From: NORP240 sp038134485
GTDB lineage: Bacteria; Pseudomonadota; Gammaproteobacteria; Pseudomonadales; Pseudohongiellaceae
Length of the DNA: 64,000 bases
Assembly: GCA_038134485.1 (NCBI GenBank)
Contig: JAYPVG010000008.1
Span: 1-64,000 of the forward strand
Direction of reading: 5' to 3'
Below, in pieces: positions 33,915-43,521 of this stretch. The notes beneath the pieces were generated by a model. That model saw only the letters and a list, made by a program, of their open reading frames with translations, was not told the origin of the DNA and did no database searches. The stretch's first letter is position 1, and each line of letters begins with the position of its first letter. A program made the position numbers and the translations under genes.

Positions 33915-34760
33915 TTGTGTGCCTGGCTGCCACTTTCCTTCGTGCAGGGTCTCGGGAGCCTGCTTGGCTACATGCTGAATTTGTTTCCCAACCGAGCACG
34001 GCAGACTACTCGGCAAAATCTGCACTTGTGTCTACCGACCCTGTCCGATCGTGAGTTAAACAGGTTAACGGCAGCAAGCCTGCGCGAGACAGCCAAAACA
34101 GCTCTGGAAATGGGTAAATGCTGGCTATTGCCGCTGAATAAAGTGCTGGGATATATACGGGACGTGGAAGGCCGGGGGGTGCTTCAGGACGCGCTGGATC
34201 ATGGTCGGGGCGTTATCTTGCTGGCTCCGCATCTGGGTAACTGGGAAGTTTTCGGTTATTACTTTACCGAACAATACCCCACAACCTTCATGTATCAGCC
34301 CCCCAAAAACAGATATTTCGACAAGATGATCAAGTCGGCCAGAAGCCGCGGCAAGGCCAGACTCGCGCCTACTAACCGACACGGGGTTTCCACATTATTA
34401 AAAACCCTGAAACAGGCTGAAATGGTGGGCTTGCTCCCGGATCAGGAGCCACACGAAGAAGGAGGTGAATACGCCGACTTTTTTGCCCAACCCGCTCTGA
34501 CAATGACGCTGGTCTCCCGTCTGGTGGAGCGGACTGGCGCGCGGGTAATCTGTGGATTCGCGAGGCGATTGCCCGGCGGCCGGGGGTTCGATTTAATCAT
34601 CAAGGCGGCCGATCCGATGATCTATGATCCCGACCTCTCGAGGTCGGTTGAGGGATTGAACAGATCGGTGGAAGCCTGTGTCAATGAGGCGGTTTCGCAA
34701 TATCAGTGGGAATACAAACGCTTCAAGCGGCGCCCGGACGGATCGCAAATATACCCTTGA
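33915..34760 (+). CDS. LpxL/HtrB-family lipid A or lysophospholipid acyltransferase
   Basis: Inner-membrane acyltransferase of the late lipid A acylation family. 281 residues from the TTG at 33915. N-terminal hydrophobic stretch with WLPLSFVQGLGSLLGYMLNLFP, HX4E catalytic motif in APHLGNWEVFG (about 99-109), GLLPDQEPHEEGG, FFAQPALT and the YQWEYKRFKRRP ending. The frame is open upstream to about 33837 and encodes INQLKYLLARALLQL, which looks like the genuine N-terminus. No ATG, GTG or TTG is available there, but an ATC at 33873 lies 7 nt behind AAGGG. So the start is uncertain. Convergent with trkH, 11 bp apart. Confidence 0.8.
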   Translation: MCAWLPLSFVQGLGSLLGYMLNLFPNRARQTTRQNLHLCLPTLSDRELNRLTAASLRETAKTALEMGKCWLLPLNKVLGYIRDVEGRGVLQDALDHGRGVILLAPHLGNWEVFGYYFTEQYPTTFMYQPPKNRYFDKMIKSARSRGKARLAPTNRHGVSTLLKTLKQAEMVGLLPDQEPHEEGGEYADFFAQPALTMTLVSRLVERTGARVICGFARRLPGGRGFDLIIKAADPMIYDPDLSRSVEGLNRSVEACVNEAVSQYQWEYKRFKRRPDGSQIYP

Positions 34761-34771
34761 GCAGCTTGGGC

Positions 34772-36223
34772 CTATTTGCGCCAGAAAGTTGGTGTAACCA
34801 GCACCAGCAGGGTAAATACCTCAAGGCGCCCCAGCAGCATGGCCAGACAGAGAATCCACTTCGCGGTATCAGGCAGGTCTCCGTAGGTCTGAGCCACCCC
34901 TTCCAGACCGGGCCCCAGATTATTGATGCAGGCACCTACGGCGCTGAAGGCAGTTATGATGTCGAGACCTGTAGCCAGCAAGGCCAGCAGCATAGCCATG
35001 AATACCATCACGTACACCGCGAAGAATCCCCAGACTGCCTCGACCACCCGGCCTGGAACCGGGACTTTGCCGAGCTTGATCGGGATTTCGGCGCGGGGAT
35101 GGATAAGCCTCTCCACTTCCCGCAGACCCTGTTTGAATATCAGCAGGATGCGGACTACTTTCATTCCGCCTCCGGTTGATCCGGCGCAGGCGCCGATTAT
35201 GGCCGCGTAAAATAGCAGATAAGGCAAAAACGACGGCCAGTTATTGAAATCTGCAGAGGTAAATCCTGTTGTGGTAGCGATTGACACCACCTGAAACAGG
35301 CCTTTGATGAATGAATCAAAATAACCGTACTGATTCGAAGCTCGCAGGACCGCAATGGTGATTAACGAAACCAGCAACAGAATAAAGGCATAAAAACGAA
35401 GCTCTGGATCTGCCAAATAATGTTTGACACTGCGTCTGCTCCAGGCAGTGAAGTGCAGCGCAAAATTGATGCCGGCAATAAACATGAAGATCACGGCAAC
35501 CAACTCCACAGCGGCGCTATCAAAATAGGCCATGCTGGCGTCATGGGTGGAAAATCCGCCGATCGCGATAGTGCTGAAACTGTGGGTGATCGCGTCAAAG
35601 AGGTTCATGCCCACAATCCAGTAGGCCAGCGCGCAGGCAATAGTCAGCGTCAGGTAGATATACCAGAGTGCCTTGGCGGTTTCCGCCAGGCGAGGCACAA
35701 TTTTATTATCCTTGACTGGGCCCGGGCTTTCCGCGCGATACAGTTGCATGCCGCCTATACCAAGCATCGGCAGAACCGCAACCGCCAACGCGATAATCCC
35801 CATGCCGCCAAGCCATTGCAACTGTTGACGGTAGAACAGAATCGACCGCGGTAGGTCGTCGAGACCGCTGATGACAGTAGCGCCGGTGGTTGTCAATCCG
35901 GAGACCGATTCGAAGATCGCGTCGGTAATCGTCAGGGTCGGTTCCAGTGCGAAAAGGAATGGCAGGCAGCCAAAGGTCCCCAGCACGGTCCAGAATAAAG
36001 TAACAACCAGGAACCCGTCTCGAGTCCGTAGCTCTTGTTTTGATCTGGAATTCAATAACCAGAGCACTAGCCCGGTAGTAAAAGTCAGAACCAGTGAGGC
36101 ACTAAACGCTGTTACAGAGTCTTCACCGTAAAACAGCGCAACCAGCATGGGAGGCAGATTGCTTAGAAAACTGAACAGCATCAGAAGGATGCCAAGTATT
36201 TTTACAATTATTGAGAAATGCAT
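34772..36223 (-). CDS. trkH: Trk-type potassium uptake protein, channel subunit TrkH
   Basis: Membrane channel for K+ uptake. 483 residues with about ten membrane helices arranged as four pore-loop repeats. Filter-like segments include SGLTTTGATVISGLDDLP, TIAIGGFSTHDAS, SIATTTGFTSADFNNWP and FSAVGACINNLGPGLEG. GACAGSTGGGMKVVRILL is the conserved loop next to the third pore. 18 bp behind trkA, so both system components are co-transcribed. Confidence 0.95.
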   Translation of the reverse strand: MHFSIIVKILGILLMLFSFLSNLPPMLVALFYGEDSVTAFSASLVLTFTTGLVLWLLNSRSKQELRTRDGFLVVTLFWTVLGTFGCLPFLFALEPTLTITDAIFESVSGLTTTGATVISGLDDLPRSILFYRQQLQWLGGMGIIALAVAVLPMLGIGGMQLYRAESPGPVKDNKIVPRLAETAKALWYIYLTLTIACALAYWIVGMNLFDAITHSFSTIAIGGFSTHDASMAYFDSAAVELVAVIFMFIAGINFALHFTAWSRRSVKHYLADPELRFYAFILLLVSLITIAVLRASNQYGYFDSFIKGLFQVVSIATTTGFTSADFNNWPSFLPYLLFYAAIIGACAGSTGGGMKVVRILLIFKQGLREVERLIHPRAEIPIKLGKVPVPGRVVEAVWGFFAVYVMVFMAMLLALLATGLDIITAFSAVGACINNLGPGLEGVAQTYGDLPDTAKWILCLAMLLGRLEVFTLLVLVTPTFWRK

Positions 36224-36241
36224 GGAAGTATTGAACTATGC

Positions 36242-37615
36242 CTAGAAGAAACTGAATCCCACCTGGAACAGGCGTTCCACTTCAGGGATTTTCTTGCGAT
36301 CAACCAGGAATAAAATAACATGGTCGTCGGATTCGACTACCAGGTCGTCATGGGCAATGAGGACCTGCTCCTCTCTCACGATCGCCCCGATGGTAGTGCC
36401 GTCCGGCAGTTCAATGTCTTCGATTGCTTTGCCTACCACCTTGGAGGAGTGAACTTCCCCATGCGCGATGGCTTCCATGGCTTCCGCAGCACCTCGCCTA
36501 AGCGAGTGAACGTTTACCACATCGCCACGCCTGACGTGAGCAAGAAGGCTGCCAATGGTAGCCTGCTGCGGCGAAATGGCGATGTCTATCTCTCCACCTT
36601 GCATCAGGTCAACGTAAGCCGGGTTGTTAATCAGGCACATAACTTTTCTTGCCCCCAGCCGCTTTGCCAGCATGGACGACATAATATTGGCTTCGTCATC
36701 GTTGGTCAGAGCGAGAAATACATCGGTATCTTCTATGTTTTCTTCGACCAGCAATTCTCCCTGGGAACACTCGCCATTGAGAATAATTGCTTTTTCCAAC
36801 GTTTCCGACAGGTGTACACAACGCTCGCGATTGTGCTCGATGATCTTGACCTGATAGCGTTTTTCCAGATCTTCAGCCAGTCGCAATCCGATGTTTCCGC
36901 CGCCGGCGATCATGATGCGACGATAGGGCTTATCCATCCGGCGTAACTCGCTGATGACCGCGCGGATATTGTTGCGGGCAGCAATGAAAAACACCTCGTC
37001 GTCGGCTTCGATAACGGTCGAACCTTCGGGAATGATTGGTCTATTCTGTCTGAAAATTGCTGCAACCCGGGTATCCACCGACGGCATGTGTTGACGCAAT
37101 AACCGAATTTCCTGACCAACCAATGGCCCGCCGTAGTGGGCCTTCACCGCGACAAGCTGAACTTTACCATCGGCAAAATCAAGCACTTGCAGGGATCCTG
37201 GTAAATCGATCAGTCGACCCAGGTAGCTGGAGACTATGTGTTCCGGGCTTATGACATCATCGACTGCCAGGCCGTGCTTTCCGAATAGTTTTTCGCTGAT
37301 GAGGTAAGCGGCGGAGCGCAGCCGACAGATTTTCTTTGGGGTCCGAAACAGCGAGTACGCGACGCGGCAGGCAACCATGTTAATTTCGTCGCTTTCGGTA
37401 ACAGCGATGATCATGTCGGCATCTTCTCCGCCAGCCTGTTCCAGCACATCGGGGTGACAGGCCATGCCGGTAACGGTGCCGATGTCGATGCGATCCTTTA
37501 ACTCTCGCAACCGATTAACATCCGTGTCTACAACCGTTATGTCGTTTTGTTCATTTGCCAGAGTCTCCGCCAGCGTCGAGCCCACCTGATTGGCACCGAG
37601 GATAATGATCTTCAT
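36242..37615 (-). CDS. trkA: Trk potassium system NAD-binding regulator TrkA
   Basis: Cytoplasmic gating ring of the Trk K+ uptake system. With ATG at 37615 the product has 457 residues beginning MKIIILGANQVGSTLAETLA, the expected N-terminal RCK domain; a longer frame begins 12 codons earlier but adds unrelated Arg/Ala residues. Two RCK_N domains (GANQVGS and MIAGGGNIGLRLAEDLE) each followed by RCK_C regulatory domains. Functions with trkH directly downstream. Confidence 0.96.
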   Translation of the reverse strand: MKIIILGANQVGSTLAETLANEQNDITVVDTDVNRLRELKDRIDIGTVTGMACHPDVLEQAGGEDADMIIAVTESDEINMVACRVAYSLFRTPKKICRLRSAAYLISEKLFGKHGLAVDDVISPEHIVSSYLGRLIDLPGSLQVLDFADGKVQLVAVKAHYGGPLVGQEIRLLRQHMPSVDTRVAAIFRQNRPIIPEGSTVIEADDEVFFIAARNNIRAVISELRRMDKPYRRIMIAGGGNIGLRLAEDLEKRYQVKIIEHNRERCVHLSETLEKAIILNGECSQGELLVEENIEDTDVFLALTNDDEANIMSSMLAKRLGARKVMCLINNPAYVDLMQGGEIDIAISPQQATIGSLLAHVRRGDVVNVHSLRRGAAEAMEAIAHGEVHSSKVVGKAIEDIELPDGTTIGAIVREEQVLIAHDDLVVESDDHVILFLVDRKKIPEVERLFQVGFSFF

Positions 37616-37681
37616 GTTACGGTTCCTGCGGGTTGCTGCCGGTGCGTGCACCGAAAATCGTTGTCCGACTGACGAACCGCG

Positions 37682-38983
37682 CTAGCTCTTCCTGAGCAGT
37701 GCGTAGTAAAAGCCATCATTGCCATTGCTGTCGGGGAGAAGCTGTCTTCCAAAAGAGCATTTTAACCCCCAATCGGCCGCAATTGCTTGATATTTAGCGT
37801 CTCGCCGCTCGAACAGGAAGCGTTCGACAGTACCATCGTTTTCAGCTTTCAACACCGAGCAGGTGGTATACAGCAAAAGACCCCCGGGCGCGAGGCACTG
37901 CCACAGGTTTTGCAATAGAGTCTGTTGCCGTTCTACTAACGATTCAACTTGCTGCGGGTGACGCAGAATCTTGATATCCGGATGGCGACGAATAACGCCT
38001 GTTGCTGAACAGGGAGCATCCAGCAGAATCCGCTGAAAAGGTCTGCCATCCCACCACTGTTCGAGCCGACCTGCGTCTGCCTCATGGACGCTGGCCTTAA
38101 AGCCCAATCTCGACAGATTGTCTTTAATACCCTGAATCCGCGAAATATCTATATCGACCGCAATGAGGTTGGCCAATGATTGTTCGGTCTCGAGAATGTG
38201 GCAAGTTTTACCGCCCGGGGCGGCGCAGGCGTCCAGTACCGTCAGACCCGGACCCAGTTCCATCAGGGGCGCTACTAGCTGGGACGCCTCATCCTGAACG
38301 CTCACCAGACCCGAGTTAAAGCCGGGCAACTGATCAACTGGCAACGGTTTTTCGAGGTAAACAGCAGTTGCTGCGAGACTGCCGGCCCTGGCCGATATAT
38401 CGCTGCTTTCCAGAGTGTTCAGGTAGCCACTCCTGGTGGTCATTTGCCTGTTTACCCGCAGGCACATTGGGGCACGTTGATTGTTGGCAATCAGTACGTC
38501 CCGCCAGTGCTCGGGCCAGTCCTGCCGGATGTTTTCAATCAGCCAGCCTGGATGCAGATACCGGATTTCGTCCTGGTCGCTGTCCAGTAATGCCTGCCAC
38601 TGCTGCTTTCTTTCAGTTAAACGTCGAAGCACACTGTTGACAAGCCCCCGTGCCCAGGGTTTCTTCAGGAACATGGTCGCCTGCACGGTCTCATTGACGG
38701 CAGCGTGGTCCGGAACACGCATCATATACAATTGGTAAGCACCAACTAACATTAGGCAATAGACATCGACGTCTTTGCGTCGAAGCGGGCGTTCCAGCAA
38801 CTGGTCGACTGCGGCTCTGAGGGCGAAGTAATGACGACACACGCCATAGCAGAGTTCTTGAATCAGGGGGCTATCGCTGTGGTCGGAGTATTTCTCCAGC
38901 TGCGAATTGAGCGAACCCTTTCCAGCAATCAGACTGCTAAGCAGGCGGGCACTGATTACACGGGCATCGCTGGTCTTGCTCAT
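37682..38983 (-). CDS. rsmB: 16S rRNA m5C967 methyltransferase RsmB (Sun/Fmu)
   Basis: SAM-dependent methylation of C967 in 16S rRNA. 433 residues. N-terminal NusB-like helical domain (to about 140), then the Rossmann methyltransferase: LDACAAPGGKTCHILE (SAM site), DAPCSATGVIRRHPDIK (Cys of motif IV) and TTCSVLKAENDG (catalytic Cys of motif VI). Abuts fmt directly, 0 bp gap, in the def-fmt-rsmB-trkA-trkH unit. Confidence 0.96.
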   Translation of the reverse strand: MSKTSDARVISARLLSSLIAGKGSLNSQLEKYSDHSDSPLIQELCYGVCRHYFALRAAVDQLLERPLRRKDVDVYCLMLVGAYQLYMMRVPDHAAVNETVQATMFLKKPWARGLVNSVLRRLTERKQQWQALLDSDQDEIRYLHPGWLIENIRQDWPEHWRDVLIANNQRAPMCLRVNRQMTTRSGYLNTLESSDISARAGSLAATAVYLEKPLPVDQLPGFNSGLVSVQDEASQLVAPLMELGPGLTVLDACAAPGGKTCHILETEQSLANLIAVDIDISRIQGIKDNLSRLGFKASVHEADAGRLEQWWDGRPFQRILLDAPCSATGVIRRHPDIKILRHPQQVESLVERQQTLLQNLWQCLAPGGLLLYTTCSVLKAENDGTVERFLFERRDAKYQAIAADWGLKCSFGRQLLPDSNGNDGFYYALLRKS

Positions 38984-39961
38984 CTAGCTGCTCGAAGCCG
39001 CTGAGTCGAGCGAAGAGCCTGGTTCGAAAAAGCCGGGTCTGGAATTAAGCAAATCTCCAATTGCAACAGGATTTTTGCCGGGGAGCTGCACCTGGGTTAC
39101 CAGCAGGCAGCCTTTACCACAGTTCACAAGCAAGCCATCTTTGCTTCTGGACACGATCTTGCCGGGGGAAGACTCCCCTCCTGAAACCGGGACTGCAGCA
39201 AGTATTCGCATGCGTTCCTTGATCAAACCATCATCCACGAAGCAATAGGCAGGATTGCGACCGATACCGGCCCTAATCTGTCGATCGATAAAAGAAGCGT
39301 CACTTTGCCATGCGATCGCGGCCTCTTCTTTTTCGAGCTTACTGGCATAAGTGCTGCTCTCATCGTTCTGGCGCTCCGCGCTGCCTTGCAAGTCCTCGAT
39401 ATGGTCCAGGGCGTAGGTAAGGGCCGCTGTGCCCGCCGCGGCAAGTTTCCGTTCCAGCGTGACTCGGGTATCGGTAGGCTCGATGGAGACCGGCCGGCGT
39501 AACAGCATATCGCCGGTATCGAGGCCGGCATCCATCTGCATGAGGGTAACACCGGTCTCCGGATCACCCGCAAGCAATGCCCGCTCAATGGGCGCAGCAC
39601 CGCGCCAGCGAGGTAACAGAGAGGCGTGGACATTGATGCACCCGAGGCGCGGTGCATCCAGGATGGCCTGCGGCAGAATGAGCCCATAGGCGACCACCAG
39701 CAACAGATCGGCCTGTAAGGCCTCAAACTCCTCCTGTGCCTCAGTAGCTCGCAGCGTCGCAGGCTGCCTGACGGGAATATCGTGGGCCTGCGCCAAAATC
39801 TTGACCGGACTTGCCAGCAGCTTTTTGCCACGTCCGGCTTTGCGATCCGGTTGGGTGTACACGGCGACTAGCCGATGAGGTCCTCCGAGAATAGTCTCCA
39901 GATGACTGGCAGCGAAGTCGGGGGTGCCCGCGAATACGATGTCAAGCGGCTGCATGCTCAA
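38984..39961 (-). CDS. fmt: methionyl-tRNA formyltransferase
   Basis: Formylates initiator Met-tRNA using 10-formyl-THF. 325 residues. N-terminal catalytic domain with VFAGTPDFAASHL, HDIPVRQP, VVAYGLILPQAIL and INVHASLLPRWRGAAPIERALLAGD (catalytic Asn, His, and the SLLPRWRG loop); QMDAGLDTGDML; C-terminal OB-like tRNA-binding domain. Its ATG overlaps the def stop by 4 bp (ATGA type), indicating translational coupling. Confidence 0.97.
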   Translation of the reverse strand: MSMQPLDIVFAGTPDFAASHLETILGGPHRLVAVYTQPDRKAGRGKKLLASPVKILAQAHDIPVRQPATLRATEAQEEFEALQADLLLVVAYGLILPQAILDAPRLGCINVHASLLPRWRGAAPIERALLAGDPETGVTLMQMDAGLDTGDMLLRRPVSIEPTDTRVTLERKLAAAGTAALTYALDHIEDLQGSAERQNDESSTYASKLEKEEAAIAWQSDASFIDRQIRAGIGRNPAYCFVDDGLIKERMRILAAVPVSGGESSPGKIVSRSKDGLLVNCGKGCLLVTQVQLPGKNPVAIGDLLNSRPGFFEPGSSLDSAASSS

Positions 39962-40464
39962 GCGGATTTCTTTTGCTCTTTTTCCAACTTGTGCCGGATT
40001 CGGGTTCGTTTGAGCGCACTGAGGTAATCAACAAACAATTTGCCATTGAGGTGGTCGATTTCGTGTTGAACGCAGGTCGCTAGCAGGCCGCTGGCCTGCA
40101 GCTCAAAAGCGTTGCCGTCGGCATCCTGTGCACAAATCCTGACCATCTTCGGGCGGCAAACGGTTTCATAAAATCCAGGCACCGACAGACAGCCTTCGTC
40201 GTACTCGGAAAGCTCATCATCAATTATCTCGAGTTCTGGATTAATAAAGATTTGAGGACTATCTTTATTTTCCGATAAATCTATTACCAGCAGGCGCTTG
40301 TGTATGTTGACCTGGGTAGCTGCCAGACCGATACCCTGAGCTTCGTACATCGTTTCGAACATGTTATCGATCAGCTGTTTCAGGTTGTCGTCAAAGGTTG
40401 TGACTGGCTCAGCGACGGTTCGCAGGCGCGGATCTGGAAATTCGAGAATTTGTAAAGTAGCCAT
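39958..40464 (-). CDS. def: peptide deformylase
   Basis: Removes the N-formyl group from nascent proteins. 168 residues from ATG at 40464, starting ATLQILEFPDPRLR as in other Def proteins. The frame extends 17 codons upstream, but that part has no family similarity. Metal and catalytic motifs GIGLAATQV, EGCLSVPG (Cys ligand) and QHEIDHLNG (two His ligands and the catalytic Glu) are intact. First gene of the def-fmt-rsmB-trkA-trkH unit. Confidence 0.97.
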   Translation of the reverse strand: MATLQILEFPDPRLRTVAEPVTTFDDNLKQLIDNMFETMYEAQGIGLAATQVNIHKRLLVIDLSENKDSPQIFINPELEIIDDELSEYDEGCLSVPGFYETVCRPKMVRICAQDADGNAFELQASGLLATCVQHEIDHLNGKLFVDYLSALKRTRIRHKLEKEQKKSA

Positions 40465-40549
40465 ATAAGTAGTCAAATAGTTGTGCGGTTTTGTCAGTTC
40501 AGCTGGCCAGACCAATCATTTCCGGTACTGTGAACTGGGCCCCGGACTG

Positions 40550-40555
40550 ATTATA
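40550..40555 (-). promoter_or_regulatory. probable -10 element for the def operon
   Basis: Perfect TATAAT on minus, about 86 bp upstream of the def ATG in the def-LysM divergent spacer. The -35 region 17 bp upstream is poor, so the call is tentative. Confidence 0.4.
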
Positions 40556-40601
40556 CCTTATTGCTAACATAATCAGCTTCGCAGCCCGCGGGAATTACGC
40601 A

Positions 40602-41696
40602 ATGAAGAGCCAACAAGCCAGTTTTTTATCCTTTTTAATGTTCAGTTGTCTGCTGATGCCGCTTGATGCGGCAAACGGGCAGGTCAGTCCGGTTTTTGTC
40701 AGGGATTACCCGCAAAGCTATATCGTGCAAAATGGCGACACAATCGCGCAAATTGCAGGCCAATTTCTCGAAGATCCCTCGCAATGGTCTGAGTTCTGGC
40801 TGCCCACCCCTTATCGTGAGGACGGTAGTCAGTTGAGTGTCGGAGACGTTGTCAGGGTGGAATTTATCAACGGCAGGGCACGGCTCGTGGCTCAGCGCGG
40901 GAATATTCAGCTTGAGCGACTCGAGCCGCAGATGCGCGAAATTGCGGTAACGAGCGCAATTCCCGCCATACCCCTGGACGAAATTCAAAGCGCATTCACT
41001 AAAAACCGCATCGTGGATCAGCAGTATTATGACTCGGCGCCCTATATCGTGTCCCCAATGAGCAAAAACCTGGTGATTGGAACCGGTGATCAAGTCTATG
41101 CGCGCGGCGACTGGCCGTCTGAGGTAACTACCTTTGATATCTACCGTGAGGTGACCACTTTCCCTGATCCGGACGACAACCGGAACAGCTCCATGGAGCT
41201 TATTACGGTGGGAACCGCGCGTGTTGTCGGAGAAGAATCGGACGACGTCAAGCGCCTGCAAATAAGCGCCAGTGACTCTGAAATCAAGATTGGTGATCGC
41301 CTCCTGACTACAGAGGAGGTTCGATTTGACTCTATTATCTACCCCACCGAGCCCAATCGGGAAATCTTCGGCCGAGTCATTGCCATGACAAATACCGAAC
41401 GCATGGCATCCCAACTGGATTCGGTGCTGATAAGCGTCGGAAGCCGGGACGGATTGGAGATCGGCAACGTTCTGGCTCTCAAGCAGACCGGTGAACAGGT
41501 TGTCGATGACACAGGTCGTGGGAGAATGTCATTGTTGGGGCGAATATTTGCCAGCGTCACTAATCAGACCGTCGAAATGCCCAGGCAGGAAGTCGGCACC
41601 CTGCTTGTATACCGTGTCTTCGAAAATCTCAGCTATGGTGTAATCCTCACCAGCAGCGAGCCAGCGCGATTGGGAGACATGGTCGTAAATCCCTGA
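40602..41696 (+). CDS. exported LysM-domain protein
   Basis: 364 residues with a Sec-type signal peptide (hydrophobic core FLSFLMFSCLLMPLDA, likely cleavage near residue 24-27). A LysM peptidoglycan-binding domain follows near 40-90: SYIVQNGDTIAQIAGQFLEDPSQW and VGDVVRV. The rest (about 110-364) is a beta-rich region with YIVSPMSKNLVIGTGDQVYARGDW and a repeated G-D-x-L/V pattern, ending GDMVVNP. Genes of this type regularly precede dprA in gammaproteobacteria, with the domain facing the periplasm. Its exact role is unproven; cell-wall binding is inferred from the LysM motif only. Confidence 0.8.
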   Translation: MKSQQASFLSFLMFSCLLMPLDAANGQVSPVFVRDYPQSYIVQNGDTIAQIAGQFLEDPSQWSEFWLPTPYREDGSQLSVGDVVRVEFINGRARLVAQRGNIQLERLEPQMREIAVTSAIPAIPLDEIQSAFTKNRIVDQQYYDSAPYIVSPMSKNLVIGTGDQVYARGDWPSEVTTFDIYREVTTFPDPDDNRNSSMELITVGTARVVGEESDDVKRLQISASDSEIKIGDRLLTTEEVRFDSIIYPTEPNREIFGRVIAMTNTERMASQLDSVLISVGSRDGLEIGNVLALKQTGEQVVDDTGRGRMSLLGRIFASVTNQTVEMPRQEVGTLLVYRVFENLSYGVILTSSEPARLGDMVVNP

Positions 41697-41767
41697 TTTG
41701 ACTCAAGCACGAGGCCTGCAGACCGCCGTCTGTCGGTTACACGCGATTCTTCCAACCAAGATCATGG

Positions 41768-42988
41768 ATGATCGATATGGTTACTCCCCTGCAAAGGCGT
41801 TATCTGCAGCTTGCCTACGGTGATTTCCTTACCCGCGGCCAGGCTTGCCGGCTAATAAAGCACTGCGGCTCAATGGCCGCGCTTGCGACCGCAAGCCATG
41901 CCTCGCTTCTCGATGGTGGCCTGACGAACGCGCAGCAGGGCAAGCTGCACCAAATACTCGGCAATGATTACTCTGAAGGCAATGAACTTACCGAGCGCAC
42001 CGACAGGTGGCTGGAACAGGGTAGTGGAAGCCGCAGCCTGGTATGTTTCGAGGATGCTCACTATCCAGATTTGCTCAAGGAGATTTCTTGCCCACCCCCC
42101 ATACTGTTTGTCGTGGGCGATCCCGGGTTGCTTGATTATCCGCAACTCGCAATTGTTGGCAGTCGTCGGTCCAGTTGCTCCGGAGAACTGACGGCAGCGT
42201 GGTTGGCTGCCGGATTGGTCGCCCGTGGCTTCTGCGTTACCAGTGGAATGGCGGCCGGTATCGACGGCTGTGCCCACAGTGGTGCCCTTGATGCTGGCGG
42301 AAGTTCAATCGCCGTGCTTGGAACTGGCATCGATCGCATCTACCCGTCAAGCAATCGCCACCTCGCGAAAAGACTCTCTGCATGTGGCGCACTGGTGTCG
42401 GAGTTTCCACTGGACACGCCACCAATTTCGGGCAATTTTCCGCAGCGTAATCGAATCATTGCCGGACTTGGCCTGGGCGTCATTGTGGTTGAGGCGGCAC
42501 TGAAGAGCGGTTCTCTTATTACCGCCCGCCTGGCAATGGAAAATAATAGGGAAGTCTTTGCCGTTCCCGGGTCAATACACAGTGTTAACGCACGGGGCTG
42601 CAATCGCCTGATACGAGATGGTGCAAGCCTGCTCGAAGACATCGATAGCGTTATTGAGGAATTGAGCGGTCCTTTGATGGGAGTTCTCAGCTCTCGGCAA
42701 TATCGGGTTAGCCGCAAACAGGTCTCTAACTCGGGTGGGAGCGATAATGGTCCAAACGAAGGACTGGGGGCCACCGACGCAGAAGCGTGCGCATGCCTGA
42801 GCAAAAAAGAGCAGGACCTGTTACAGCTGATCAGCTTTGATCCCCTGCCCGCTGAAGTCCTTGCTGCCAAGGCGGGGATAAGTATTGAGCAGGCCAGAGT
42901 GGCATTAACCAGGCTCGAAGTGAACGGGATTGTCAGACAATCCGCAGGACGATATCAGCGTCTTGCAACGGGATTCGGACTAGGGTAG
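41768..42988 (+). CDS. dprA: DNA-processing protein DprA (Smf)
   Basis: Loads RecA on incoming single strands during transformation. 406 residues. N-terminal HhH/SAM-like region, then the Rossmann-like core with LAIVGSRRSSCSGELTA, GFCVTSGMAAGIDGCAHSGAL, SIAVLGTGIDRIYP, SEFPLDTPPISGNFPQRNRIIAGL and VVEAALKSGSLITA. The C-terminal winged-helix (DprA_WH, about 335-400) is present. A bare dprA does not prove natural competence. Start at ATG 41768; a nearby ATG at 41764 is out of frame. Confidence 0.95.
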   Translation: MIDMVTPLQRRYLQLAYGDFLTRGQACRLIKHCGSMAALATASHASLLDGGLTNAQQGKLHQILGNDYSEGNELTERTDRWLEQGSGSRSLVCFEDAHYPDLLKEISCPPPILFVVGDPGLLDYPQLAIVGSRRSSCSGELTAAWLAAGLVARGFCVTSGMAAGIDGCAHSGALDAGGSSIAVLGTGIDRIYPSSNRHLAKRLSACGALVSEFPLDTPPISGNFPQRNRIIAGLGLGVIVVEAALKSGSLITARLAMENNREVFAVPGSIHSVNARGCNRLIRDGASLLEDIDSVIEELSGPLMGVLSSRQYRVSRKQVSNSGGSDNGPNEGLGATDAEACACLSKKEQDLLQLISFDPLPAEVLAAKAGISIEQARVALTRLEVNGIVRQSAGRYQRLATGFGLG

Positions 42989-43024
42989 CTTGCTGTTTTT
43001 TTAACCAACGAGGCAAACACATTC

Positions 43025-43513
43025 ATGTCTGAACCCTTTGTAGCAATTCTAATGGGCTCAAAATCCGATCTGGAAATCATGCAGGCCGGTGCAGATGTTC
43101 TGAGCAGTTTGGAGATTCCCCACGAGATCAGGATCACATCTGCGCATCGCACTCCTGCCAATACGCAAAGTTACATCCGTGACGCGGAAGACCGAGGCTG
43201 TCAGGTATTTATTGCCGGCGCCGGATTAGCTGCGCACTTGGCGGGAGCAACAGCCGCGCATACTCTCAAGCCGGTGATTGGCGTACCCATCGATGCAGGA
43301 CCACTACAAGGCATGGATTCACTGCTGTCGACGGTCCAGATGCCTGCAGGGATTCCCGTTGCCACCGTGGCTATCGGTAAAACAGGCGCCAAGAATGCCG
43401 CCTTTCTGGCGGCCCAGATGCTTTCCCTGAAAGACGCCGCCCTTGCCGAACGTCTGAAACAGCAAAGGGAGCAGAACGCCCAGAGTGTTATTGAACAGAA
43501 TGACAACTTGTAG
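43025..43513 (+). CDS. purE: N5-carboxyaminoimidazole ribonucleotide mutase
   Basis: Class I PurE, converting N5-CAIR to CAIR in purine synthesis. 162 residues. VAILMGSKSDLEIMQ, ITSAHRTPANTQ (the active-site SAHRTP) and IAGAGLAAHLAGATAAHTLKPVIGVPI with the catalytic histidine. The partner purK, normally the next gene in pseudomonads, is not here; tsaC follows 8 bp on. PurK would need to be elsewhere for N5-CAIR supply. Confidence 0.95.
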   Translation: MSEPFVAILMGSKSDLEIMQAGADVLSSLEIPHEIRITSAHRTPANTQSYIRDAEDRGCQVFIAGAGLAAHLAGATAAHTLKPVIGVPIDAGPLQGMDSLLSTVQMPAGIPVATVAIGKTGAKNAAFLAAQMLSLKDAALAERLKQQREQNAQSVIEQNDNL

Positions 43514-43521
43514 ACTCTGGT

